Positions 1-7,430 of a stretch of DNA of 44,734 bases are shown piece by piece. The translations under genes and the position numbers were made by a program. The stretch is taken from assembly GCA_016190245.1 (NCBI GenBank), contig JACPQY010000035.1, forward strand, positions 1-44,734, in the 5' to 3' direction. The notes under the pieces were generated by a model. It ran no database searches and was not told where the DNA came from. It saw nothing but the letters and a program-made list of their open reading frames with translations. The stretch comes from Nitrospirota bacterium. GTDB lineage: Bacteria > JACPQY01. The stretch's first letter is position 1; each line of letters begins with the position of its first letter.

Positions 1-639
1 GCGCTTGGGCTCCACGGCCGCCACGGAGCGCTCCTCCGCCAGCGGGTTCTGGATCTCAGGAGTGCCGGCGGGAGCTGGGGCCGAGGCTACCGGTTCGGGT
101 GCGGGGGGGGCGACAGCAGGTTTGGGCGGCGGAGGCGCCACCGCCGGCGGGGGCGGTGGGACCTCGACAGGAGTCGGAGGCGCTGCGGCGGGCACCGGCG
201 CAGGGGCCGGAGACGCCGGCACCGGCTCCTCCTCCAGGACGGCGAAATCCACTCGCCGAAGCGTGGCGGGACTCGCCCTCCGCCCCGGGTCCCACGGGGC
301 CGCTCCCATGTCGCGCACCTTCAGTCGCGACGAGTCCAATCCTTGCGCCGCGAGGAAGGCGCGGACCTCCTCGGCTCGTTTGAGCGAAAGTCTCAGGTCC
401 GCCTTGCCCAGAAAATAGTCATCCCACCCCTGCACTTCCAGCCGCAGGTTGGAATGTTCGCGGAGACGCGTCGCGTGCGCAGCGAGCACCTCCTTCGCCT
501 CGGGGGTGAGTTCGGCGTTTCCGAAGGCGAAGTAAACCGATCGAAAAGGCTTTTCAATTTTCGTGGCGGCCGCGGAGGAATCGGCGCTGACGACCATGGC
601 CATCAACCAGCCTGCGGCCCACGCCGCCCGCGTTCTCAT
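1..639 (-). CDS. OmpA-like envelope protein with Pro/Ala-rich tail, 3' end cut by window edge
   Basis: The frame starts at ATG 639 and is still open at base 1, so only the first 213 residues are visible. Residues 1-25 look like a signal peptide (MRTRAAWAAGWLMAMVVSA). Residues 35-140 resemble an OmpA C-terminal domain: VYFAFGNAELTPEAKEVL, then a segment in the place of the usual TDxxG motif that reads GWDDYFLGKADLRLSLKRAEEV, in shortened form LSLKRAEEV. The motif is therefore divergent, although the RA pair of the peptidoglycan-binding helix is kept. After residue 150 the sequence is almost all Pro, Ala and Val, a periplasm-spanning linker, and the domain after it is not visible. The start overlaps the stop of the Fis-type regulator upstream by 4 bases (ATGA), so the two are probably co-translated. 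The frame and signal peptide are firm. The OmpA assignment is by motif only. Confidence 0.7.
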   Translation of the reverse strand, partial: MRTRAAWAAGWLMAMVVSADSSAAATKIEKPFRSVYFAFGNAELTPEAKEVLAAHATRLREHSNLRLEVQGWDDYFLGKADLRLSLKRAEEVRAFLAAQGLDSSRLKVRDMGAAPWDPGRRASPATLRRVDFAVLEEEPVPASPAPAPVPAAAPPTPVEVPPPPPAVAPPPPKPAVAPPAPEPVASAPAPAGTPEIQNPLAEERSVAAVEPKR

Positions 640-1181
640 CCGAGCCGGTATTCCCGCACCTTCTTGTGCAGCGTGTTCCGATTGATTCCCAGGAGCGAGG
701 AGGCCTGGAGCTTGTTGCCGTGGGTCCGCTCCATGATCTTTCGAATGAGCACCCGCTCGACCTCGCTCATCACGATCCGGTGGAGCTGCGTGCGCCGCTC
801 GCGGATCCCGTTCAGGATGCGCTCGATGCGCCGGTCCAACCAGCGCGTGGCGTCGAGGGCCCGCTCGACCTTGAGTTCCACCTCTTCCCGGCGCACCGGC
901 CTCAAGATGTAGTCGAACGCGCCTCGCTGCATGGCTTCGATCGCCTCGCCCACGCGGGGGGGGGTGGTGAGGATGAAGCTGAGCGGAGGATACTTCACAT
1001 CGTTCGCGCGCCGCGCGAGCTCGCTGCAAACGAAATAGACATCCGCGCGCGGCGCCTGGAGCCCCTGCAGCGCCTTCTCCGGATTCGAAACATGCGAAAA
1101 CGCCCAGTGCCGATCCTTGCAGAACTCCCGGAGGGCGGGCTCCACGTGGCCTTCTTCTTGGAGGAGGATCACCTCCGGCAT
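636..1181 (-). CDS. Fis-type response regulator with degenerate receiver domain
   Basis: 181 residues. Residues 1-115 have the length and pattern of a CheY-like receiver (PEVILLQEEG, SFILTTP, AFDYILRPV, with alternating hydrophobic strands). The residues that define a working receiver are changed: the acidic pair after strand 1 is QEEG, the phospho-acceptor position after DVYFV is Cys/Ser rather than Asp, and the invariant Lys of the KP motif is Arg (LRPV). Residues 140-181 are a Fis/NtrC-type helix-turn-helix (ERTHGNKLQASSLLGINRN). There is no sigma-54 AAA+ domain between them, so the layout is like ActR/RegA/PrrA regulators. Such proteins bind DNA as dimers. The altered pocket suggests phosphorylation-independent control, which is inference. 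It is the first gene of a unit with the OmpA-like gene, overlapping it by 4 bases. Confidence 0.85.
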   Translation of the reverse strand: MPEVILLQEEGHVEPALREFCKDRHWAFSHVSNPEKALQGLQAPRADVYFVCSELARRANDVKYPPLSFILTTPPRVGEAIEAMQRGAFDYILRPVRREEVELKVERALDATRWLDRRIERILNGIRERRTQLHRIVMSEVERVLIRKIMERTHGNKLQASSLLGINRNTLHKKVREYRLG

Positions 1182-1309
1182 GCGCCCATTATCTCCGCTG
1201 GCCCCGCGATTTCAAGGAGTGCCGTACACTCCACCCACCCGCGCCGATTCGCTCCCGGGCCTCCTGATTCCATGGCGCAGCGCGTCATGCTCTGCTACAA
1301 TCGCCGCGA

Positions 1310-2287
1310 ATGAGTGAGTCCCCCACCGTCCACCGACTCACCCTCCCGCTTCCGTTTCCAATACAGGACATCAACGTCTATCTCCTGGAGACGGGCGACG
1401 GGCTCGTTCTGATTGATACCGGCGTGCGCACGCCGGCCTCATGGCGAACCCTGCGCGAGGGGCTGCACGCCCACGGCCACCGCGTCTCTTCCATCCGCTC
1501 CATCCTGCTCACTCACGTCCACCCCGATCATGCCGGCCAGGCCCGCCGCATCAAGCGTCACAGCGGGGCGCGCGTGTTCGCCCACGAGTGGGAAACGCCG
1601 GCGATTCAAAAAGGCAGCTTCGATTTCTATCTCCATCCGCGCATCATCCGCTATCTCAGAACTCAGGGCGTTCCCAACCGTCTGATCGCGGCCAACTTCG
1701 CCCTCTCGGTGGCCAGCTTCATGATCCGCGAGAGCGTTCGCGTGGACGAGGCCGTGACCGATGGGCAAGTCCTCCGGTTCGGCCAAGAGGAACTGCGCGT
1801 GATCCACGTGCCCGGGCACAGCTACGGCCACATGGTGCTCTACATGCCCGAGCACAGGATCCTTTTCTCCGCCGATCATCTCCTGCCCACGATCACGCCC
1901 GTTCCGCTCCTCCAGTTCCCCGATGGTCGGCCCAAGCCGAAGTCCCTTGCCGACTTCATGAGCTCCCTCAACAAGCTGATCGGCCTTGCCGTGGAGCGCG
2001 TCTATCCCTCCCACGGCGAGCCGTTCGAAGACCACCTCGAACTCATCCGCCGATACCGGGTGCTCTACCTCAAGCGGCGCCGCAAGATCGAGCGATTGAT
2101 GGAGGAGCGCCCGAAAACCGCCTATGAACTCTCCGTGGATGTGTTCGGGCGGAGGGCGCGAACGCAGATGATGCTCACCATGTCCGAGGTGATCGGGCAC
2201 CTTGAAATCCTCGTGGACGAAGGTAGAGTGGAGACTACGCGAACATCAGGGGTTGACCGCTACACGCTCAAAGGGCAGGCTGCATAG
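1310..2287 (+). CDS. Metallo-beta-lactamase-fold hydrolase with C-terminal winged helix
   Basis: 325 residues. The metal-binding motif THVHPDH lies at residues 68-74 (His69, His71, Asp73, His74). Further ligand positions follow in VPGHSYGH, LFSADHLLP and VYPSHGEPF, so the dinuclear zinc site looks complete. Residues 250-320 form the helical winged-helix tail of LACTB2-type proteins (RRKIERLMEERPKTAYELS, then LVDEGRV and VDRYTL). Family members hydrolyse thioesters, lactones or RNA, and the substrate cannot be told from sequence. The protein lacks a signal peptide and is probably cytoplasmic. It is transcribed away from the Fis-type regulator, and its TAG stop shares one base with the GTG start of the dodecin gene, so the two are translationally coupled. 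Confidence 0.92.
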   Translation: MSESPTVHRLTLPLPFPIQDINVYLLETGDGLVLIDTGVRTPASWRTLREGLHAHGHRVSSIRSILLTHVHPDHAGQARRIKRHSGARVFAHEWETPAIQKGSFDFYLHPRIIRYLRTQGVPNRLIAANFALSVASFMIRESVRVDEAVTDGQVLRFGQEELRVIHVPGHSYGHMVLYMPEHRILFSADHLLPTITPVPLLQFPDGRPKPKSLADFMSSLNKLIGLAVERVYPSHGEPFEDHLELIRRYRVLYLKRRRKIERLMEERPKTAYELSVDVFGRRARTQMMLTMSEVIGHLEILVDEGRVETTRTSGVDRYTLKGQAA

Positions 2288-2508
2288 TGTCCGTTGTCAA
2301 GACCGTTGAGGCTATCGGCCGATCTCGCAGGAGTTGGGATGATGCCGTGCAGGAGGTTCTTCGGCGCGCCTACAGGACGGTGATCGGCATCCGCGAAATC
2401 GAGGTTGTTGGTCGAACCGCCGCGGTGAGCCCGCGCGGCGAGTTGGAATACGAGATGCGCGTCCTCCTGCACTTCGAGTTGGTGGACGAACTGGAACCAC
2501 ACGGCTGA
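2287..2508 (+). CDS. Dodecin family protein
   Basis: 73 residues, the usual dodecin size (about 65-75). The sequence begins SVVKTVEAIGRSRRSWDDAV, the typical dodecin first strand and helix, and ends in the EYEMRVLLHFELVDE strand. Dodecins assemble as hollow 12-mers that bind flavin, flavin-related ligands or, in some branches, metals. In flavin-binding members a Trp sits in an LRWFEV-type segment. Here the matching segment is GIREIEVVG with Glu at that position, so classic isoalloxazine stacking is doubtful. The start is GTG at 2287, overlapping the TAG of the hydrolase gene by one base, which suggests expression by re-initiation. The identification is strong. The ligand is unknown. Confidence 0.9.
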   Translation: MSVVKTVEAIGRSRRSWDDAVQEVLRRAYRTVIGIREIEVVGRTAAVSPRGELEYEMRVLLHFELVDELEPHG

Positions 2509-2579
2509 GGACCGGCTCAAGTGGACCGACGCTCAGCACTCTCGCCCGATTCGTCCCCGCCCCGCACGCAATCGGACTT

Positions 2580-2743
2580 GTAGCCGCGGGCTTCCCGCCT
2601 GTCCAGTCCGCCACGGCGGACGGACTTCGGCGGGCAGGCAGCCCGCGTTCGGACGCAGCCTGAAGGCCATGTTCCATGTGGCCCACCCTGGGTCACAACT
2701 TGTCATGGCCCCATGCGCTCCTGGGCAAGGGGCTGCGGCTACC
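2580..2743. repeat. Dispersed palindromic repeat (GTAGCCGCGGGCTTC family), interrupted copy
   Basis: The left arm GTAGCCGCGGGCTTC starts at 2580, the middle GCCCGCGTTCGGACGCAGCC at 2641-2660, and the closing arm CTGCGGCTACC ends at 2743. Compact copies of the same element are at 28218-28274 and 44673-44727. This copy is longer because it has two extra pieces: one at about 2595-2640 that itself contains a GTCCGCC/GGCGGAC hairpin, and one at about 2669-2732. It fills most of the gap between the dodecin gene and the convergent glycosyltransferase gene. Confidence 0.7.
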
Positions 2744-2748
2744 GGAGC

Positions 2749-4170
2749 CTACGCTGGGCCCTGAGCAGAGCTTTCGAAGCTGATCCGGGTCTCGCGGGCG
2801 GGGCCCCTGAACAGTTCGACACGCCCGTCCGGCATCCGGATGGAGTAGTCGCGTACGGCGTGATTGAGCGCCGCCCACAACAGGCCCCAGTATCGCTTGG
2901 CCTTGCCATGGAGTTGGCCCGAGCGGAATCCGCGCGGATACCAGAGGTTCGCCTGCGGCAGATCGCCGATGAGACGGAACACCCGCGAGGCGCCATAGCG
3001 GGCCACGCCTTCCAGTTCCGGGTCCCGGCTCGCTTGGGCGAGCGCGGCGGAGGACTCTTCCAACCTGCCCTGCAAGATCCCGACGAGCGCTCCGAGAAAA
3101 GCCTGCTCTCCAGCCTCCGGCCCCGGGCCGAACTCGTTCTGGAGCCGCTCTCGAGCCAGCTCCAGTCGTTCATCGAACCAGACGTTCCAGCCGCTCGCCG
3201 GGACCATGGGAGTATCCAAGGCCAACGCTACCAGAGCGCGGGCCATCTTGAGACCCCGCATGGCAGGCGAATCGCGCCGGATCTTCGTCCGAAGCACCTG
3301 ACGGATCATCCGGGTCACCTGGCGCCCGCGGTGCGTCCGTAGGTGTTGCCCGACTGTTTTCAGGAATCCGTTGTGGGCCATCTTTTGGGACGCCGACAGA
3401 TTGCGCAGGGCCTGGACCACGCGCGCGGCGGCTTGCTCCCCACTCCCTGCAGGGTAGTCCACGAAATCGACTCCGGGCCCGAGCAATTCGTCCATGCCCG
3501 CAATTCCCGCCGGGCTGACCAGGAGAGCGCCGCAAGCCGTGGCCTCGAACACTCTCATGTTGACGTCGTCCGCAACCGGGACATTCAGAACGATCTTTGA
3601 CCGGGCGTATGCGCTGCGCCAGTCGCCCTCCCCAAGATGAAGGCGGTACCGCGCCGATAGCCTCTCTGAGACCTCCGCCAGAAAGCGCGCCCGGTGAACG
3701 TGGTTTGGATTCTTGACATGGCCCACGAACGCCACGTCGATCTCACGCTCCGCCAGAGGCGCCGGACGCAGGGGCGCTTCGGGAAGGTCCGCCCAGTAGG
3801 GGATCCACTCCGCCAGGCCGGGGATGGCCTTTCCGACCCGGTCCACGAAGGCACGTTGAGTGGTCGCCATGTGGTCGAAAGCCGTGGCGTAGTCCTCCGC
3901 CCAGGTCGCCAGCAAGTGGGGATCGTGGAAGAAGCAGAGGGTGGGAACCTCGCACCGGTCCAAGTCAACGAGGTGGCCGAGGTCGCCATCCGTCCAGACC
4001 ACCAAGTCGGGGCACGCGCCGAGAGAGCGGCGTAGGCCCTCGATCGTCATGTTACAGGTCTCGGGGGGTGCGTCGGCCGGGCCGCGAGCAGAGACGACCG
4101 TCAGATCGAAACCCCGGCGGAGTTCCTCCTTGAAAGAGCACGAACCAACCCAAACGATTCGGGGCCTCAT
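2749..4170 (-). CDS. CgeB-like glycosyltransferase with helical C-terminal extension
   Basis: 473 residues from ATG 4170. The start MRPRIVWVGSC is the first strand of a GT-B fold, as in CgeB/DUF3880-type glycosyltransferases. Residues 65-120 carry the N-lobe (LVVWTDGDLGHLVDLD, PTLCFFHDPH). The C-lobe nucleotide-sugar motif is at about residues 205-230 (VLNVPVADDVNMRVFEATA followed by CGALLVSP), which is the E-x7-E-like signature. After residue 310 the rest is helical and TPR-like (ALVGILQGRLEESSAAL), beyond the usual domain. A longer reading from TTG 4245 would overlap the exporter stop by 4 bases, but its 25 extra residues are Pro/Gly-rich and unlike the family, so 4170 is preferred. The acceptor is unknown. 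It lies downstream of the RND exporter on the same strand. Confidence 0.85.
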   Translation of the reverse strand: MRPRIVWVGSCSFKEELRRGFDLTVVSARGPADAPPETCNMTIEGLRRSLGACPDLVVWTDGDLGHLVDLDRCEVPTLCFFHDPHLLATWAEDYATAFDHMATTQRAFVDRVGKAIPGLAEWIPYWADLPEAPLRPAPLAEREIDVAFVGHVKNPNHVHRARFLAEVSERLSARYRLHLGEGDWRSAYARSKIVLNVPVADDVNMRVFEATACGALLVSPAGIAGMDELLGPGVDFVDYPAGSGEQAAARVVQALRNLSASQKMAHNGFLKTVGQHLRTHRGRQVTRMIRQVLRTKIRRDSPAMRGLKMARALVALALDTPMVPASGWNVWFDERLELARERLQNEFGPGPEAGEQAFLGALVGILQGRLEESSAALAQASRDPELEGVARYGASRVFRLIGDLPQANLWYPRGFRSGQLHGKAKRYWGLLWAALNHAVRDYSIRMPDGRVELFRGPARETRISFESSAQGPA

Positions 4171-4241
4171 CGGTGCAGGCACACCATCCCTTATCCTCAG
4201 AATCGGCAGGAATCCCTCCGGGCTTGACCCCGGCCCAGCCC

Positions 4242-6590
4242 TCAAGACCGGCGGTAGTAGCGCGTGAACAGAAGCGGGGTGAGGGTCAGATCAAGGGCCA
4301 GGGCCACGAGGAGGGCAAATCCCCCGAAGATGCCGAAGTCGCGGACGGCCTTGAATCGAGAGAAGAAGAAGACGGCAAAGCCCGCCACCAGGATCACCGT
4401 GGTGGCCACCATGGCCCGGCCGCTGGTCCCCATCGTGCGCTCCGCCGCCTCGCGCGGGCCGAGCCCCCCTTTGCGCTCCTCGAGCCAGCGGGCAATGAAA
4501 TGGATCGTGTCGTCCACGGCGATCCCGAGAGAGACGGTGAAAATGAAAACCGAGGCCGTCCTCATCGGGATGCCCACCAGCCCCATCAAACCCAGCGTGG
4601 CCACGAGCGGCAGCACGTTCGGGATGACACTGATCAGACCGATCCGCACCGAGCGGAAGAGCACCATGATCACGGCGAAGATCATGACGAAGGACCAGCT
4701 CAGGCTCACCATCATGTCCCGGACAATGTACGTGAGGCCGGTGATCGCCACGTCGGACGTACCGGTCATGTGGACCGTGAAGCCGGACGGGAGTTCTTTC
4801 TTCAGGTACTCCGCCACTACCGGCTTGAGGCGGAGCCACCGCTCGCTCCCCACGTCCTTCCCGCGGACCCGGATCGCGAGTTTCTGAAACGACTCATCGG
4901 TGAAGGGACGCAACACATCGGGGTCCACGAACAAGAGATACTGATAGAGGAGGTTCTTCTCTTCCGGCAGGCGATAGTGCGCTGGATCCCCCCCGTTCAT
5001 GCGTGCGTGAATCTCTTTCACGAGGCCCACGAGCGAATTCGTGCGGCTGATGAAGACCGGCTCACGCTCCTTCATGAGCTTCTCCGCGCCCTCAACAACG
5101 CGCAGAATCGCCGGGTCCAGCACGGCATCGGGGTTTTCGCCTTCGATGACAACGGCAAACGAGAGCAGGCCGCTCATGTGCTTCTCGACGAGCCGCATCT
5201 GAACGCTGAGGGGGTCATCTTCCATGATTTCTTCGAGAAGATAGTGGTGGGATTCCAGGCGTGTTGCCGCCCAGGCTGATCCCAGGGTGAGGACGGCGAT
5301 CGCCCCTAAGATGGCCCGGGGTCGGCTCAGCACGGTGGAGGCAACGCGGGCCAGGACACTGTCCAGCGCGCGTCGCGGGGGGGACGGAGAGGGCGCCGAA
5401 GCCCCGGCGCTCGACAGCAGGTGATTTCGGCCAAAGGAAAGCAGCGCCGGGACCAAAACCATCGTGTTCAGGTAGGCCAGTATCACTCCCGAACCGGCAA
5501 AAATGCCCAGATCCCGGATGACCCGCGTGTGGGCGCCGAGGAGCGACCAGAATCCCATGGCCGTCGTGAGGCTGGTCAGAAAGCATGCGCGAGAAAGCGC
5601 CACCACCGAGGCGCGGATGGCCTCTTCGCGACTCTTCCCTCGTTCCATCTCCTCCCTGAACCGGAGGATGATGTGGATCGCATCGGCGATCCCGATCACC
5701 ATGATCGTGGTGGGAATGACCTGGTTGATGATGTTGACGCCCTGACCGGCGAGGGACATGAGGCCCAGCAGCCACACCACGCTGACACTGACGGGAAGGA
5801 GCGCAATGACGACCCAAAGGGCCCGGCGCAGGAACGCATAGGAGATGATGAGCAGAAGGATCACGGCGGCGGGCACGAAGCGCGCCTGGTCTTCGAAGAC
5901 AAGATCCTTGTACCCCTGCTGGACCACGGGGATGCCCGTCACGAAGGTCTCGATGGGCTTTCCGGCGGCCAGGGCGGCCACCCGCTCCTCCACCTCGCGG
6001 ATGACGCGCTCGCGCTCGCTGGCCAGGTCGGCGTCGTTCTCCAACTCGACCAGCATGACCGTCATCGTGCGATCGCTCGACACGAGTTCGCCTTCAAGGA
6101 ATGGATACTGCGAGACGGTCCGAGCGAGGGCCGCAGCGCCGTCCGCCGTCTTTGGGCTGCCGCGGGAGAGAGGCTGGATCTCGAAACCGTCCTTCTTCGC
6201 CACGGGCACTTTCACATTGAGCAGGTGGGTGACTCCCCTCACCCCCTCGACGCCGGCGGCCGACTGCCCCGCCTCCTCGATCCATTTCAACACCTCCGGT
6301 GTGAAGAGGTGATCGCTCTGAACGACAACGAACAGGTTCGAGGCGTCATCTCCGAAAGTGTCGCGGTATTCGAGGAAGCGTTCCATCTCGCCCCCCCGGC
6401 TCTCGAAGAGGGTGACGAAACTGAAGTCGAACTCGAGGCGGCCCGCAAGGAGGGCGAGGACCAGTGTGGCCACGACCCACACCCCGAGCACGGGCCCCCT
6501 GCGTCTGAGGAGGAAGAGCGCGTAGCGTTCGCGCAACCGCTCGGGGAGGCTACCCGACATGGCGGTATGGAACAGGAACGTCCACTCCAT
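4242..6590 (-). CDS. RND/MMPL-family exporter (HAE3-like)
   Basis: 782 residues, typical for single-polypeptide HAE3/MMPL-type RND permeases that lack the long AcrB docking loops. There are two halves, each with one membrane segment, a periplasmic domain and a five-segment membrane block. The proton-relay TM4-like motif in the first half is VIGIADAIHIILRFREE (near residue 300), and in the second half GIAVDDTIHFIARW (near residue 690), so the acidic residues are kept. Relatives export hopanoids, lipids or hydrophobic compounds from the inner membrane. The substrate here is unknown. The start could also be ATG 6560 (MSGSLPERLRERYALFLL), which gives a tidier N-terminus. The adjacent glycosyltransferase may act on the same lipid-linked product, which is inference. 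Confidence 0.9.
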   Translation of the reverse strand: MEWTFLFHTAMSGSLPERLRERYALFLLRRRGPVLGVWVVATLVLALLAGRLEFDFSFVTLFESRGGEMERFLEYRDTFGDDASNLFVVVQSDHLFTPEVLKWIEEAGQSAAGVEGVRGVTHLLNVKVPVAKKDGFEIQPLSRGSPKTADGAAALARTVSQYPFLEGELVSSDRTMTVMLVELENDADLASERERVIREVEERVAALAAGKPIETFVTGIPVVQQGYKDLVFEDQARFVPAAVILLLIISYAFLRRALWVVIALLPVSVSVVWLLGLMSLAGQGVNIINQVIPTTIMVIGIADAIHIILRFREEMERGKSREEAIRASVVALSRACFLTSLTTAMGFWSLLGAHTRVIRDLGIFAGSGVILAYLNTMVLVPALLSFGRNHLLSSAGASAPSPSPPRRALDSVLARVASTVLSRPRAILGAIAVLTLGSAWAATRLESHHYLLEEIMEDDPLSVQMRLVEKHMSGLLSFAVVIEGENPDAVLDPAILRVVEGAEKLMKEREPVFISRTNSLVGLVKEIHARMNGGDPAHYRLPEEKNLLYQYLLFVDPDVLRPFTDESFQKLAIRVRGKDVGSERWLRLKPVVAEYLKKELPSGFTVHMTGTSDVAITGLTYIVRDMMVSLSWSFVMIFAVIMVLFRSVRIGLISVIPNVLPLVATLGLMGLVGIPMRTASVFIFTVSLGIAVDDTIHFIARWLEERKGGLGPREAAERTMGTSGRAMVATTVILVAGFAVFFFSRFKAVRDFGIFGGFALLVALALDLTLTPLLFTRYYRRS

Positions 6591-6668
6591 GTCAATTGAA
6601 GGACGGCTGAGATGCCTGGGCCTCGATCCTGGACAACCCGGAACCCGGCGGCTACAATCGGGCCGACC

Positions 6669-7307
6669 ATGCGCCGGACCTTCCTCGGAGCCTGCCTCGC
6701 CGCTCTCTTGGCCTCACCGGCGTGGGGCCAGGACAAGACGTTCTACGTCACTGCCGTTCGGGCGGAGTTACGCAAGGGACCAAGCTACTACTATCCCATC
6801 GTCGGCCAGTTGAAGCGGAATGCGAAGGTCACATCGCCCAAGCGCGTCGGGCAATGGTTCCTCGTGCTGAGCGACCAGGGCGAGGGCTGGGTGACAGGCT
6901 GGCTGTTGGGGCAGGAGCCCGTCGAGGAGGGAAAGACATCCGCCAAGCCCGAGATTGACGTTCAGCAGATGGCGGCTCAGGTGGTGGGCGGGGAATCGGA
7001 GCAGGCTGCGGCCCCCGCTGGAGCCGCTCCGAAAGACACCGAGACCGCCGCGGCTCCGCCGGCCGCACCCTCGCAGCCCCAGGCGAAATCGGCTGCGCCG
7101 CCGAGAGCCGCCATGATCCTTCTGCCGAACAAGCCGAAGATCCCTCTTCGCAAAGCCGCGGCCAAGTCGGGCAGGATCGTCACCTGGGCCCCGAAGGGAA
7201 TGCCGTTGGAAGTTGTGGGCCGGTCCGGGGCTTGGTTCAAGGTTCGCTCACCCAAAGGAACAGAAGGGTGGGTGAACGGCTACGACGTGGACCTGGCCGG
7301 TAAGTAG
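6669..7307 (+). CDS. Secreted protein with two bacterial SH3 domains
   Basis: 212 residues. The start at ATG 6669 gives a clean signal peptide, MRRTFLGACLAALLASPAWG, followed by QDK. An upstream in-frame ATG at 6612 would bury it behind 19 unlikely residues. Residues 25-80 are an SH3_3-type domain (VRAELRKGPSYYYPIVGQL, GWVTGWLL). Residues 95-145 are an Ala/Pro-rich linker. Residues 150-210 form a second SH3-like domain (KIPLRKAAAKSGRIV, GAWFKVRSPKGTEGWV). Such pairs usually bind peptidoglycan or partner proteins in the periplasm. It diverges from the RND exporter with 78 bases between starts and converges with the SulP gene. Confidence 0.85.
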   Translation: MRRTFLGACLAALLASPAWGQDKTFYVTAVRAELRKGPSYYYPIVGQLKRNAKVTSPKRVGQWFLVLSDQGEGWVTGWLLGQEPVEEGKTSAKPEIDVQQMAAQVVGGESEQAAAPAGAAPKDTETAAAPPAAPSQPQAKSAAPPRAAMILLPNKPKIPLRKAAAKSGRIVTWAPKGMPLEVVGRSGAWFKVRSPKGTEGWVNGYDVDLAGK

Positions 7308-7339
7308 TCTCTTTTCTCAGGCGTATCCCGGCACCGTGT

Positions 7340-7361
7340 CGGCCACTGGAGGGTGTGGCCG
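7340..7361. terminator. Possible bidirectional hairpin between convergent genes
   Basis: CGGCCAC at 7340-7346 pairs with GTGGCCG at 7355-7361 around an 8-base loop. It sits 33 bases after the SH3 gene stop and 70 bases after the SulP gene stop, the right place for a shared terminator. There is no T-tract on either side, so this is only a structural candidate. Confidence 0.3.
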
Positions 7362-7430
7362 GCGAGGGCCCGCAGGACATCACGGGCTCCACCTCCAACC
7401 CGCCCTCGAAAAACGTTCGCAGCAAGAGGG

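Noticed and set aside
4171-4245. Longer N-terminus for the glycosyltransferase from TTG 4245
   Set aside because: It gives a neat 4-base overlap with the exporter stop, but the added 25 residues are Gly/Pro-rich and unlike the family, which starts at the MRPRIVWVG strand.
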